64,000 nt of DNA from an uncultured Paracoccaceae bacterium (GTDB lineage: Bacteria > Pseudomonadota > Alphaproteobacteria > Rhodobacterales > Rhodobacteraceae), in NCBI GenBank assembly GCA_947489325.1, contig CANLDA010000006.1, positions 1 through 64,000 of the forward strand. Reading direction: 5' to 3'. Positions 36,512-45,732 of the stretch are shown one piece after another. The position numbers were made by a program, and so were the translations under genes. The notes below the pieces were generated by a model. The model did not search any database. It saw nothing but the letters and a program-made list of their open reading frames with translations, and was not told the DNA's origin. The first letter of the stretch is position 1; every line of letters starts with the position of its first letter.

Positions 36512-37038
36512 TCTTTTCTTGATTTAGGACGAGACCCTCACAGCGCCCATCAACATCCCCTGCTTTATATCGTAGCGTTGTGTGATGCGACTTGCACAAT
36601 GGGAGAGTGCCATTCTAACAAAATGAAAAAGGATGGAGGATGCCTATACATGAATTGTGATGCCTACCCACCTTCAATGATCCGGAAATGCACCCCACCA
36701 CGGGGGGATAGAGATGGCGGTCGCCCTATATATATAGGTTTAGATTTTTGGTATGTTTTCGAGGCCGATATACCAGTTCTGATTGATAAAGGTAATAATG
36801 GGTAATCACCTAACTAGAACAATACTTAGAGTACATCTTATCGTCTAACTCTAAGTATAACTTATAGTATAACTATAGGTATAACTCAGGGCATTCTTTT
36901 CTCTAGGGTCAGGGGTAATCCAAAACCAAATAGTATCAGACACTTGAAGTCCGAACAGAAGCCGCACCCAAAATGCTGTACTTCGGCTCAGACAGCTTAC
37001 GAAATTGTCGACAGTTTGCGGTATATGTTTTCAGTTCA
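36512..37038. other. Non-coding region between resolvase site and integrase
   Basis: No convincing gene is seen; a plus-strand frame at 36578-36805 has poor composition. A 9-bp inverted repeat ACTTAGAGT / ACTCTAAGT lies at 36824-36832 and 36848-36856, directly followed by phased repeats. The stretch is A+T rich compared with the flanking core genes. Confidence 0.45.
36855..36886. repeat. Three GTATAACT repeats at exact 12-bp spacing
   Basis: GTATAACT occurs at 36855, 36867 and 36879. The period is 12 nt. It may be an integrase-arm, excisionase or iteron-type binding array. Confidence 0.6.
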
Positions 37039-38817
37039 CTAAAGTTGGTAACCCCCAATAAAATCCAATTTGAGCCCTGAATATCGGACGCTTTCTATCG
37101 CTTCTTTCAGAAGGACAGCATCGAATTTCCCACTTCCATAGATCGCTCGCATACCTAGCTGTTGATGCCCTTGCAAAGCGTTGATTACTGGTTCTTGCAC
37201 ATTACCGTTTCCAAGAGCGTCTTCTAGGTTATGCCTAAAGCTGTGGAATACGTGCTTCGGGGTCTTCACATTACATTCAGTTGCGAACCGTGCGTACCAC
37301 TTTGAAAAGTTATCTGCCGCCACTTCGGGGGATTTTGCCTCACAGTCATAAAAAAGACTGGAATGGCCCTCGCGTTTCCTCTGTGCGCAGAGATCAAGGA
37401 AGCCCAAGGAAATCAATTGTGAGTGAATCGGAATGCGTCGTTCAGAGGATCGAGTTTTTAGTCTTGTTCCGGTCTCGTCGTTCGCGGCAATTTGAAGGAG
37501 ATAGATTTCGCCTTCGCACACAATATCATTGGGAGACAAGCCAAAGAGTTCAGCCTCACGTGCGCCCGTGAAAAGACCCAATAATGGAAGCCAGAACCGC
37601 GAATGGGCGGCGTCCAGCTGTACCCCGTCGGTTTTCCAATTTCTATGTGAATGAAACCCGGTGTAGATGGGGCTGGAAAAGATCGCATTCAGTTGCGACA
37701 CAGAGTATGGCAGTCGTTTCTGAGACGCGGTTTCCTTAGTTTTGAACTTCATTCCTGTTAATGGCGCTGGGCCGTTGGCGTCAAAATAGTTGGCATCCAC
37801 CCATTTCCAAAAAGCTGAGACACGACCCATTGCCTTATTGGCATTTTCCGGGGCCATTGGAGGGAGTCCTAACTCGTTGGCCTTTGTCGCCGCTTCCGTA
37901 ATGGTGAGCAGTTTAATGGTGGGCTTTTTGTTCCAATTCGCAGGCAGGATTGAAAGAAGGGACTTAAAGGCCCTTCCGTCCTTCTTGGAGTAGCTGTCCA
38001 GAGGTCTGTCGCCGACAACATCCTGAAAATTCCTGAGCCATGCGGCATAATCACGGCTTGTTTTGTCCGTCCACCCGCTTGTTTTGTGCTCTGCAATGAA
38101 TTTGGAAACAGCTTCTGAAAAGAGGGGAAATTCAGAGACTGCTGGAGTAATTGGCTTTGCTTCGATTATTGGAGTCGGGACAATCTCACCTTGGTTGCGT
38201 TCAAGAATTGCTTGCCTAGCGCGTACGGTAGCTTCTTGCAGACTTCTGCAAAGGAGGGGCCAGCTTGGTGATCGGAGGGACAGGCGTAATTCAACATTAT
38301 CCCAAGTTAGAACTTCTTCCGCCTCACTTAGGAAAAATTCGTCAATACCTCCACGAGCGTAGAGGTACTTGTTGATCTCGAGGGACGCTGTGGAGTCCTC
38401 TGAGTGCTCCTCGAAGGTTTTCCTGTGGGGTGGGCGCAAAATTGCCTCACCCTCCTCTGGGGCCCCTCTTGGAGAGTCTCCGAAGCCTTCCATGCGGATG
38501 TCATCGTCTTCGTCCAAGATATGCGCGTAATAGATATCAGAAATCTGCCTAATTTGATCCCGCGTCAGCTCCTCAAGCACTGGGCCTTGCTCAGTTCGAA
38601 GCATCCTTCTGTGGGCCTCAAAACGTTGATCGACCTCAACGGCCTTGATCCTGACAAGGCGCAGGGCTTCGCCGTAATCCTTGGTTTTGAGAGAAAAGGT
38701 TTCTTCGCGCTTGGGATAGCTGTCCGCAATGTCAGTTGGCACCACTGCGCGGTGATAATACGTGGCATTTCGGCGGTAGAGTCGGGTATGTCCGGGCATC
38801 TTTTCTAGGGTGCTCAC
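37039..38817 (-). CDS. Tyrosine-type site-specific integrase
   Basis: The 592-aa protein is a large phage/island integrase. The N-terminal 190 residues (LYRRNATYYHRAVVPTDI) resemble the DUF6538 arm-binding region, the core-binding domain lies at about 235-390, and the catalytic domain has TGAREAELFGL (Arg), HSFRHNLEDALG (His-x-x-Arg), LQGHQ and IYGSG with the nucleophile tyrosine. It inserts the island at the 3' end of the adjacent tRNA-Ala. The start is a GTG at 38817, with an ATG at 38799 as alternative. The first ten codons are repeated at the far edge of the island. Confidence 0.92.
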   Translation of the reverse strand: MSTLEKMPGHTRLYRRNATYYHRAVVPTDIADSYPKREETFSLKTKDYGEALRLVRIKAVEVDQRFEAHRRMLRTEQGPVLEELTRDQIRQISDIYYAHILDEDDDIRMEGFGDSPRGAPEEGEAILRPPHRKTFEEHSEDSTASLEINKYLYARGGIDEFFLSEAEEVLTWDNVELRLSLRSPSWPLLCRSLQEATVRARQAILERNQGEIVPTPIIEAKPITPAVSEFPLFSEAVSKFIAEHKTSGWTDKTSRDYAAWLRNFQDVVGDRPLDSYSKKDGRAFKSLLSILPANWNKKPTIKLLTITEAATKANELGLPPMAPENANKAMGRVSAFWKWVDANYFDANGPAPLTGMKFKTKETASQKRLPYSVSQLNAIFSSPIYTGFHSHRNWKTDGVQLDAAHSRFWLPLLGLFTGAREAELFGLSPNDIVCEGEIYLLQIAANDETGTRLKTRSSERRIPIHSQLISLGFLDLCAQRKREGHSSLFYDCEAKSPEVAADNFSKWYARFATECNVKTPKHVFHSFRHNLEDALGNGNVQEPVINALQGHQQLGMRAIYGSGKFDAVLLKEAIESVRYSGLKLDFIGGYQL

Positions 38818-38898
38818 TGTAACACCTCAACGTAACACCCATAGAAATTCATCGTTATATTCCAGTAACTTATTGGTTTGATTGTAAGTTCTGGAATT

Positions 38899-38916
<18 letters not shown>
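38787..38916. repeat. Proximal 130-bp junction repeat (att-like)
   Basis: This copy spans the integrase start, the intergenic DNA and the last 18 nt of tRNA-Ala. The partner is at 33221-33350. The tRNA is intact because the island restores its 3' end. Confidence 0.85.
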
Positions 38917-38974
<58 letters not shown>

Positions 38975-39000
38975 AAATACATGGCGTTGCCGCCTGTGCG

Positions 39001-39052
39001 CGCCTAATTAGGCGTTCCTTGGGGGGGGATCAAGTGGAAAATCCACCCCCAA
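39001..39052. terminator. Inverted repeats after the TIGR02300 gene and ahead of tRNA-Ala
   Basis: CGCCTAATTAGGCG at 39001-39014 is a perfect palindrome. At 39019-39052 the arms TTGGGGGGGGAT and ATCCACCCCCAA pair with one G-T and a 10-nt loop, 17 nt after the TIGR02300 stop. The second is probably its terminator; the tRNA promoter should lie in the same 90 bp. Confidence 0.5.
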
Positions 39053-39068
39053 GAAATTAGTTTTGAAA

Positions 39069-39398
39069 TCAGTTGTCGTCGTCTTCAGAGGCGACGTCGG
39101 CGATTTCATCCAGAGAGACGTTTTCATCGTCGTCATCATCTTCCAGAACGTCATCACCAAGATCCAGATCAACTGAATCTTCATCGTCCAGAACATCCGC
39201 TTCTTTATCCAGCTCGGCTTCTTTTGCTTTTGCCGATGCCGCATCTTCAGAGTCTGCTGCGATCATACGCGTTTTGGAGTTGTCTACTTCAACAACTTCG
39301 CCAGTGTATGGGCTGACAATCGGGTTCTTGTTCAGGTCGTAGAAGCGTTTCCCTGTGGTCGGGCAAATGCGCTTGACGCCCCATTCTTCTTTGGGCAT
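39069..39398 (-). CDS. TIGR02300 (FYDLN acid) family protein
   Basis: The 109-aa protein starts MPKEEWGVKRICPTTGKRFYDLNKNP, the alphaproteobacterial FYDLN domain with a zinc-like Cys, and ends in an extremely acidic tail. Its function is unknown. The acidic half (from residue 60) is low complexity. It is transcribed toward the tRNA and divergent from the YgjP-like gene. Family assignment is firm. Confidence 0.92.
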   Translation of the reverse strand: MPKEEWGVKRICPTTGKRFYDLNKNPIVSPYTGEVVEVDNSKTRMIAADSEDAASAKAKEAELDKEADVLDDEDSVDLDLGDDVLEDDDDDENVSLDEIADVASEDDDN

Positions 39399-39506
39399 GG
39401 GAAATTCCCTCTAAATCACGTGAGTCTTGTCGACGGTCCGCGCCAACTGCCATAAGAGTGGCGGCATGTCAAAGGCAAACAGGCCACAAGCGATCAAGGA
39501 GCGTGT

Positions 39507-40199
39507 ATGGGGCAACATATTTTGGATGGCAGTCCACCAATTGCCATTGAATTGCGCCAATCTGCGCGTGCACGACGTATCAGCCTGCGAATTTCGGGGT
39601 TGGATGGTCGTGTGACGCTGACCGTGCCCAAACGCACCCGAACCGCCGAGGCATTGGATTTCGCGCGGGAAAAAGAATCATGGATTCGCCGTCAACTTTC
39701 AACGCGTCCCGATCGTGTTGATGTCGCGCTTGGGGTCAGCGTGCTAATCGAAGGGCAGGACGTCGACATTCTGCAAGGAAATGGTCGCATTGTTCGTCGC
39801 ACGGATGCGGGACTCTTGGTGCCCGGCGATGCCGCGCGTGTTGGTGCCCGTGTTCAGGCATTTTTGAAAACCACTGCGCGGGAACGCCTGGCAGAGTGCT
39901 GCGATTTCTATGCGGCGCGGCTGGGGCGGGATTTCAGCCGTCTGACATTGCGCGATACGCGCTCACGTTGGGGATCATGTACTTCGCAAGGCGCGTTGAT
40001 GTTTTCATGGCGGCTGATCATGGCACCGCCTCAGGTGCTGGAATATGTTGCTGCCCATGAGGTCGCGCATCTTGCTGAGATGAATCACTCAACGGCGTTT
40101 TGGGATGTGGTGAGGCGCATCCACGGCCCCTATGAAACGCCCCGCCAGTGGCTGCGGCAAAATGGTGAGCAGCTGCATCGTTTTCGATTTGGCGATTGA
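39507..40199 (+). CDS. YgjP-like (SprT/M48-type) metallopeptidase
   Basis: The 230-aa protein has the domain order of the YgjP family: ARARRISLRIS near the N-terminus, RDTRSRWGSCTSQGALMFSW, then YVAAHEVAHLAEMNHS with the zinc-binding HEVAH, and FWDVVRRIHGPY. It is probably a cytoplasmic zinc protein of unknown substrate. The GntR gene follows 31 nt downstream. I see no unusual feature. Confidence 0.88.
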   Translation: MGQHILDGSPPIAIELRQSARARRISLRISGLDGRVTLTVPKRTRTAEALDFAREKESWIRRQLSTRPDRVDVALGVSVLIEGQDVDILQGNGRIVRRTDAGLLVPGDAARVGARVQAFLKTTARERLAECCDFYAARLGRDFSRLTLRDTRSRWGSCTSQGALMFSWRLIMAPPQVLEYVAAHEVAHLAEMNHSTAFWDVVRRIHGPYETPRQWLRQNGEQLHRFRFGD

Positions 40200-40230
40200 C
40201 CTCTGGGGCGGGTGTGATCACAAATAGGGC

Positions 40231-40884
40231 ATGTTGATCCAACCAAAACCGCAAGACCATGTCAGTTCCGCCCATGAACGGGTCTATAGATCCCTGCGTT
40301 CGCGCATTATGTATGGCAATCTGGAACCCGGGCAGGCCCTGACCTTGCGTGGCATTGGCAAAGAATTTGGCGTGTCCATCACGCCAGCCCGTGAAGCGGT
40401 GCGCCGTCTGGTAGCCGAGGGAGCGTTGACCCTGTCATCCTCGGGACGTGTGGCCACCCCGGAACTCAGTAATGAACGTATCGAAGAATTGGCGGTTCTA
40501 CGCTCTTTGATCGAGGTAGAGTTGGCAAGCCGGGCTTTGCCGCGTGCCCATATTGCACTGATTGATCGGCTGCAGGTCATCAACAACACCATCTCTGATG
40601 CCGTTGCCGCACGCGACGCCGTGAAATACATTCGCTCTAATTTGGAATTCCATCGTACGCTTTATTTGCGCGCACAGGCGCCGGCGATGTTGGCTATGGC
40701 GGAAACTGTGTGGTTGCAGCTTGGCCCGACAATGCGGGCGCTGTACGGGCGGCTACGTAAAACCGAGCCGCCGCATTATCATCGCTTGATCTTGGCTGCG
40801 CTCAAGGCGGGGGACGAGCCGGGATTGCGGCTGGCCCTGCGCTCTGATGTGACCCAAGGTCTGCGCCTCTTGGCCGAACACTGA
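40231..40884 (+). CDS. GntR-family (FCD) transcriptional regulator
   Basis: A 217-aa regulator with the winged HTH (LRGIGKEFGVSITPAREAVR) in residues 30-70 and an all-helical FCD effector domain. It probably represses a catabolic or transport gene; the target is not apparent. It is convergent with accA, whose stop is 7 nt away, with the palindrome GCCTGATCAGGC (40886-40897) between. Confidence 0.85.
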   Translation: MLIQPKPQDHVSSAHERVYRSLRSRIMYGNLEPGQALTLRGIGKEFGVSITPAREAVRRLVAEGALTLSSSGRVATPELSNERIEELAVLRSLIEVELASRALPRAHIALIDRLQVINNTISDAVAARDAVKYIRSNLEFHRTLYLRAQAPAMLAMAETVWLQLGPTMRALYGRLRKTEPPHYHRLILAALKAGDEPGLRLALRSDVTQGLRLLAEH

Positions 40885-40891
40885 CGCCTGA

Positions 40892-41854
40892 TCAGGCAGC
40901 AAGCCCTTTGTTGCCCATATCAAGGAATTTCTGACGGCGTTCCTGGATCAGCTCTTTGCCGCTTTTGCCGCTCATGTCTTCAAGCATTTCTGCAATGGCT
41001 TTGCCCACGGCTTCGATTGCGGCGGGGGCATTGCGGTGCGCGCCGCCCATGGGTTCCTCGATGGCGCGATCAGCAACACCCAGCTTGGTCAAATCCTGCG
41101 CGGTCAGACGCAAGGCTTCGGCGGCTTCACGCATTTTCTCAGAATCTTTCCACAGAATGGATGCACAGCCTTCGGGTGAAATCACGGAATACACCGAATG
41201 TTCCAGCATCGCGACCTTGTTGGCGGTGGCAAATGCCACGGCCCCACCTGATCCGCCTTCGCCAATGATGACAGACACCATCGGCACGCCGATTTGCAGG
41301 CATTTCTCGGTGGAACGGGCAATCGCCTCTGACTGGCCGCGTTCCTCGGCGCCTTTGCCGGGGTATGCACCGGGGGTATCCACCAATGTGATCATCGGCA
41401 GGCCGAATTTGTCGGCCATTTCCATCAGGCGAATGGCCTTGCGATACCCTTCGGGACGGGCCATGCCGAAATTGCGTTCAATACGTGATTTGGTGTCGTT
41501 GCCCTTTTCATGGCCGATCACCATGACGGGTTGACCGTTAAACCGTGCAAGACCGCCCATAACGGCGTGATCATCGGCAAAGTTCCGATCGCCCGCCAGC
41601 GGGGTGTAATCGGTGAACAAAGCCTTGATGTAATCTTTGCAATGCGGACGTTCCGGGTGGCGCGCCACCTGACATTTGCGCCATGGCGTCAGATCTTTGT
41701 ACAATTCCTTCAGAAGATCCGCCGCCTTTTTGTCCAACGCAGCAGCCTCATCCGCGATGTCCATTTCCTCGTTTTGCCGTGCCAAGGCGCGCAATTCTTC
41801 TGCTTTGCCTTCAATTTCGGCCAATGGTTTTTCAAAATCGAGGTAGTTGGTCAT
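40892..41854 (-). CDS. accA: Acetyl-CoA carboxylase carboxyltransferase subunit alpha
   Basis: The 320-aa protein matches AccA throughout: [20 protein letters not shown], the carboxyltransferase region [40 protein letters not shown] and [20 protein letters not shown]. With AccD it makes malonyl-CoA for fatty-acid synthesis. The length is typical. It stands alone on the minus strand. Confidence 0.97.
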   Translation of the reverse strand: MTNYLDFEKPLAEIEGKAEELRALARQNEEMDIADEAAALDKKAADLLKELYKDLTPWRKCQVARHPERPHCKDYIKALFTDYTPLAGDRNFADDHAVMGGLARFNGQPVMVIGHEKGNDTKSRIERNFGMARPEGYRKAIRLMEMADKFGLPMITLVDTPGAYPGKGAEERGQSEAIARSTEKCLQIGVPMVSVIIGEGGSGGAVAFATANKVAMLEHSVYSVISPEGCASILWKDSEKMREAAEALRLTAQDLTKLGVADRAIEEPMGGAHRNAPAAIEAVGKAIAEMLEDMSGKSGKELIQERRQKFLDMGNKGLAA

Positions 41855-42024
41855 GTCTTACTCCGGCTTATCTGCGATTGGCTATATGACGTTGAGAGAC
41901 CTCAATTGCAACCGATCGCTTTATGAGACTGTGACGCAGGGCGGCAAATTGCGCAAGATTTGTGGGCCCTGACGTTGTGCTTGTTTGAAAACAAGTGACC
42001 AAGATATGTTCACCACTGGCGCAA

Positions 42025-42618
42025 TCAGGGAACCAAAACCGGATACAGAGAGGCCACCAGCATCGCCGCCATGCTCCAGTTAAAGACACTCAGACGCAAA
42101 GGGGTCGACAGAATGCGCTGCATCTGTTGACCCAAGATTGTCCAAACGCTGACGCTGGGCAGGTTGATAATGCCAAATATGGCCGCCACAAGGATGACGG
42201 CGGCCAGACTGCGATCAGGCGCATAAAGCGTGATCGCAGTCAGTGCCATCGTCCACGCCTTGGGATTGACCCATTGAAACAATGCGGCCTGAATGAACGT
42301 GATGGGCCGCGCACCTTCTCGCGCATCTTTGGGCGCGCTGGCATGGGCGATTTTCCACGCCAGCCACAGCAAATAGGCGACGCTGACCGCTTTGAGAATT
42401 GTGTAACTCAGCGGCACCGCATCAAAGACCTGCATCAGCCCAAGGCCGACCAATGCCACCATCACTGTAAACCCAATTCCGATGCCCAGCATATGCGGAA
42501 CCGTGCGCATAAATCCAAAGTTCGCACCCGAGGCCAGCAACATCATATTGTTTGGCCCCGGTGTGATCGAGGATACAAAAGCAAACGCGACCAACGCAGA
42601 AAGAAGATCGGAGCTCAC
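42025..42618 (-). CDS. LysE-family amino-acid exporter
   Basis: A 197-aa, six-TM protein with the family start FVSSITPGPNNMMLLASG and later WLAWKIA. LysE/RhtB proteins export amino acids or small amides across the inner membrane. Its ATG overlaps the DUF302 stop as ATGA, so the two are co-translated. The substrate is unknown. Confidence 0.87.
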   Translation of the reverse strand: MSSDLLSALVAFAFVSSITPGPNNMMLLASGANFGFMRTVPHMLGIGIGFTVMVALVGLGLMQVFDAVPLSYTILKAVSVAYLLWLAWKIAHASAPKDAREGARPITFIQAALFQWVNPKAWTMALTAITLYAPDRSLAAVILVAAIFGIINLPSVSVWTILGQQMQRILSTPLRLSVFNWSMAAMLVASLYPVLVP

Positions 42619-43085
42619 TGTGCCGCGTCTTGTGCAATTGCAGCAAAGGTTGCGTCCAGCTCTGCTGCAATCCGTGCCAAGTCTTCGCCGCCGTCTTGCG
42701 CATAGGGGGCAAACACGTGACTGGGTGTTTTATAGGACAGGGTGGCGGTGCCGTCGGCTTCTTCCGTCACATAGATGCGAATGGGGGCTTCGATCATGGC
42801 GACGACGGACAGGTTTAGAACGCGCACCGCATAGTCATTGTTAAACAGCCCAATGACTCGATTTCCCGGAATGATTATGCCGCGTTGCTTGGCAGCCCCG
42901 GTTGGTCCGGCTTGAGTTACAACCACCAACCCATGCGATTTCGCCGCCTTTTTCACATCTGCTATAAGCTGGGTATAAGTTTTACTACTGGCAAAAATCG
43001 CCCATCCATCCCGCGGAGCGATGGATTGCGCCATGGCTGATGTGGCCAGAAACAGGCTGGTGATGACTAAGGCAATGATGCGCAT
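42615..43085 (-). CDS. DUF302-domain periplasmic protein
   Basis: The 156-aa protein has a clear signal peptide (IIALVITSLFLATSAMAQS) and a DUF302-like body with the pattern LIADVKKAAKSHGLVVV and IIIPGNRVIGLFNNDYAVRVL. DUF302 proteins are soluble and possibly redox- or ligand-binding; no function is established. It is upstream of and coupled with the LysE exporter. Confidence 0.82.
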   Translation of the reverse strand: MRIIALVITSLFLATSAMAQSIAPRDGWAIFASSKTYTQLIADVKKAAKSHGLVVVTQAGPTGAAKQRGIIIPGNRVIGLFNNDYAVRVLNLSVVAMIEAPIRIYVTEEADGTATLSYKTPSHVFAPYAQDGGEDLARIAAELDATFAAIAQDAAQ

Positions 43086-43132
43086 GGGGCCTCCCGCGGG
43101 GCTGGAGTATTCGTTAAGCGACCATTGTTCCG

Positions 43133-43753
43133 TTAAACCTGTGTCAATGCAAACTCTAAGGCCGCAGCAGGCGAGGTCAGAATTGGCACGCCAATATCTG
43201 CAAGCATTGGCCCAGCAGGCGCCATGCTGGCCTGCGCCAGAACCACACAGCCCAAATCGGTTTGGGTCGCTGCATGCCGCACCGCCCCGGCGACACAGGC
43301 CACAAACGCCTCATGCTCACCAGCCTCAAACAGAGGCCAGAATTCGGTGATCGACAAGGGGTGAACTGTTGCTTTGGTGCCTCGCACCGCCAATGCGCGC
43401 TCCAACAAATCAAGCGATGGCTGTGCTGTGCTTTCCAGCGCATAGGCCAACAAAATAGGCCCACCAACCTCGGCTGCCTTGGCCATCATCGGCGCATCAA
43501 CGCGGATCGCGCCAAGCGCCTCTGCGGCCTCACCCAAGGTGGTACAGGTGCACACAACGGGGCCGGGTGCGGCATGAATTAGGGCGGACAGATCGTCAAT
43601 CATGCCCTGCCGTACGCCATGTTTGCGCGCGACCTTCAACCAATCTTCATGGACGTGATGCACCAAAGCATTACCCACTGACATCTGTGTCGCAAGTCTG
43701 TCAAAGGTCGCCTTATGTAACGGGGATGTGTGCAGAAACGTGATTGGGGTCAT
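43133..43753 (-). CDS. Asp/Glu racemase-family protein
   Basis: A 206-aa protein with the two half-sites of the Asp/Glu/hydantoin racemase fold: PGPVVCTCTTLGEAAEAL with the first cysteine and TDLGCVVLAQASMAPAGPM with the second. It may racemise or decarboxylate a small acid; the substrate is unknown. GAGG precedes the ATG at 43753; upstream starts at 43774 and 43798 lack a site. Confidence 0.7.
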   Translation of the reverse strand: MTPITFLHTSPLHKATFDRLATQMSVGNALVHHVHEDWLKVARKHGVRQGMIDDLSALIHAAPGPVVCTCTTLGEAAEALGAIRVDAPMMAKAAEVGGPILLAYALESTAQPSLDLLERALAVRGTKATVHPLSITEFWPLFEAGEHEAFVACVAGAVRHAATQTDLGCVVLAQASMAPAGPMLADIGVPILTSPAAALEFALTQV

Positions 43754-43828
43754 TGAGGCCTCGGTCGTTTTCATGGTCATAGAATAAGCTATGCACAAAT
43801 TGCAATGCGGATATGCAAGACACCATTT

Positions 43829-43842
43829 TTGACCTGTGTCAA
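43829..43842. promoter_or_regulatory. FNR/CRP-family box ahead of ompW
   Basis: TTGAC-CTGT-GTCAA is a perfect 5+4+5 inverted repeat, close to the FnrL/FixK-type consensus TTGAY-N4-RTCAA. It lies 60 nt upstream of the ompW ATG. Confidence 0.6.
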
Positions 43843-43901
43843 AGCCGGATGCCCACCTCTAAGCCATTGAGACCACGAGTTTCAATTCAAAGGGGACATT
43901 T

Positions 43902-44522
43902 ATGAAACATTCTGTTCTGGCCGCGTCATTTTCTGCCTTGGCTTTGATGGCAGGCACCACTGCATATGCGCAGTCCGCTGGCGATTGGTCGGTTGGTGTC
44001 GGTTTGGGCTATGTACAGCCTGCGGATGACAACGGATCTTTGGCGGGGGGGACGCTGGACGCCGATATCGGGGATGACGTGCAACTTACGTTGACTGCCG
44101 AATATTTCATCTGGGACAACATCGGTCTGGAATTGCTGGCAGCAACGCCGTTTGAGCATGATATCAAACTGAACGGCGTTGATGCCGGAAGCGTGCGCCA
44201 TCTGCCACCTACACTGTCTTTGCAATATCACTTTGATATGGGTGGCAACGTCAAACCATTCATCGGGGCTGGTATCAATTTTACTGGTTTCTGGGATGAG
44301 GAAACCAAAGGTCCATTGGCAGGCACGAGCCTAAGCATCAAAAACTCGTTTGGATTGGCTCTGCACGCAGGTGTGGATTTCAAAGTGTCTGACCACGGCG
44401 CGTTGCGGACCGATGTGCGTTGGATCGACATTGACGCAGACGTAAAGGTCAACGGAACCAAGGTAGGCACCGTTAATATTGACCCAGTCGTGTTTGGCGT
44501 TTCCTACGTCCACACGTTCTGA
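43902..44522 (+). CDS. ompW: OmpW-family outer membrane protein
   Basis: The 206-aa protein has a signal peptide ending in AYAQS and an eight-stranded barrel pattern: WSVGVGLGYVQPADDN, LTLTAEYFIWDNIGLELLAA, PTLSLQYHF, KPFIGAGINFTGFW and a C-terminal VSYVHTF with aromatic last residue. OmpW proteins form small hydrophobic channels in the outer membrane. An FNR-type site lies upstream and a strong terminator follows. Confidence 0.9.
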   Translation: MKHSVLAASFSALALMAGTTAYAQSAGDWSVGVGLGYVQPADDNGSLAGGTLDADIGDDVQLTLTAEYFIWDNIGLELLAATPFEHDIKLNGVDAGSVRHLPPTLSLQYHFDMGGNVKPFIGAGINFTGFWDEETKGPLAGTSLSIKNSFGLALHAGVDFKVSDHGALRTDVRWIDIDADVKVNGTKVGTVNIDPVVFGVSYVHTF

Positions 44523-44539
44523 TTGCTGTTGAGAAACAG

Positions 44540-44569
44540 AAAATGGCCCGGAGTGTTCTGGGCCATTTT
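44540..44569 (+). terminator. Terminator after ompW
   Basis: AAAATGGCCC and GGGCCATTTT form a perfect 10-bp stem with a 10-nt loop and run into T-rich sequence. Confidence 0.85.
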
Positions 44570-44599
44570 GATTTGATAGGGCTGATTTGAAGCAGACCC

Positions 44600-45559
44600 T
44601 TAGCTGGCTGCGATCATTTCAGACTGGCGCACGATAACTTCGGCCTGTTTGATTGACGCAATATCGACCAAGCGACCTTTGTAAACCGTGGCACCTTCGC
44701 CGTTGGCCTTGGCCTGTTCCATCGCTGCCAGAATTTCGCGGGCTTCTGTGACTTGCGCTTCTGATGGGGTGAACACATCGTTGGCCAGTGCGATTTGCTT
44801 GGGGTGGATCGCCCATTTGCCTACCATGCCAAGCGTTGCCGACCGGCGTGCCTGTGCCACAAATCCCGCATCATCCGAGAAATCGCCAAACGGTCCATCT
44901 ACCGGCAGAACGCCGTGTGTGCGACAGGCCGCAACGATCTTGGCTTGCGCCCAGTGCCACGGGTCGGACCAAAACTGATCTTCGCCGCGTTGCATATAGT
45001 AATTTTCCTGCGTGCCACCGATGCCAGTTGTCTGCATCCCCATAGAGGCCGCGAAATCCGCAGCCCCCAGGCTCATTGCCTGAAGACGTGGAGAGGAGGC
45101 CGCGATTTCTTCGGCGTGGGCGATACCTGCCGCAGATTCGATGATCACCTCAAATGAAATTGGTTTGCTGCGGCCTTTGGCGGTCTCAATTGCGGTGACC
45201 AGCGCATCCACGGCATAAACGTCTGCCGCACAGCCGACTTTTGGGATCATAATCTGATCAAGACGATCGCCAGCCTGTTCCAGCAGGTCCACGACGTCGC
45301 GATACCAATAAGGCGTGTCCAGACCATTGATGCGCACGGACATGTATTTATTGCCCCAATCCACATCACTCAGGGCTTTGATGATATTTGCGCGCGCTTC
45401 GTCCTTGTCCGAAGGGGCCACTGAATCTTCGAGATCAAGGTTGATCACATCTGCCGCAGAGGCCGCCATTTTCTCAAAAATCGCTGGGCGAGAACCGGGG
45501 CCAAACAATTGGCAACGATTCGGGCGGGCGGGGGCTGGAGGTTGAATTCGAAAGCTCAT
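44600..45559 (-). CDS. mcl1: L-malyl-CoA/beta-methylmalyl-CoA lyase
   Basis: The 319-aa HpcH/HpaI-type lyase is almost identical in pattern to Rhodobacter Mcl1: SFRIQPPAPARPNRCQLFGP, INLDLEDSVAPSDKDEAR, FEVIIESAAGIAHAEEIA, MSLGAADFAASMGMQTTGIG and GMVGKWAIHPKQIALAN. It cleaves malyl-CoA and methylmalyl-CoA to glyoxylate and acyl-CoA, a step of the ethylmalonyl-CoA pathway. The ATG at 45559 is preferred to 45574. Ahead of it lies GCAGAT-N8-ATCTGC (45642-45661), a possible operator. Confidence 0.93.
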   Translation of the reverse strand: MSFRIQPPAPARPNRCQLFGPGSRPAIFEKMAASAADVINLDLEDSVAPSDKDEARANIIKALSDVDWGNKYMSVRINGLDTPYWYRDVVDLLEQAGDRLDQIMIPKVGCAADVYAVDALVTAIETAKGRSKPISFEVIIESAAGIAHAEEIAASSPRLQAMSLGAADFAASMGMQTTGIGGTQENYYMQRGEDQFWSDPWHWAQAKIVAACRTHGVLPVDGPFGDFSDDAGFVAQARRSATLGMVGKWAIHPKQIALANDVFTPSEAQVTEAREILAAMEQAKANGEGATVYKGRLVDIASIKQAEVIVRQSEMIAAS

Positions 45560-45732
45560 GTCGTGACCTTTCACGTAAGGAAATTTCGTATGTGTTGTTG
45601 TTGGGGTTATTAAATTGCGTGGTGGCGCGCAAGGGTTTTTTGCAGATGCGGCAAAATCTGCCGCGCTGCGGCATTTGTTGTTCGCGACCTGTATGTCGGA
45701 AACGGCAGCGCAGTTCCCGTAAATGTTGCGTA

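Noticed and set aside
36578-36805. Plus-strand ORF of 75 codons near the phased repeats
   Set aside because: No plausible start site, Cys-rich random composition, and it overlaps non-coding features.
36855-36886. CRISPR array
   Set aside because: Repeats are only 8 nt with 4-nt spacers and no cas genes are present.
45592-45732. N-terminal extension of the OYE reductase
   Set aside because: The extra residues are Cys- and Arg-rich and lie in the divergent promoter region of mcl1.
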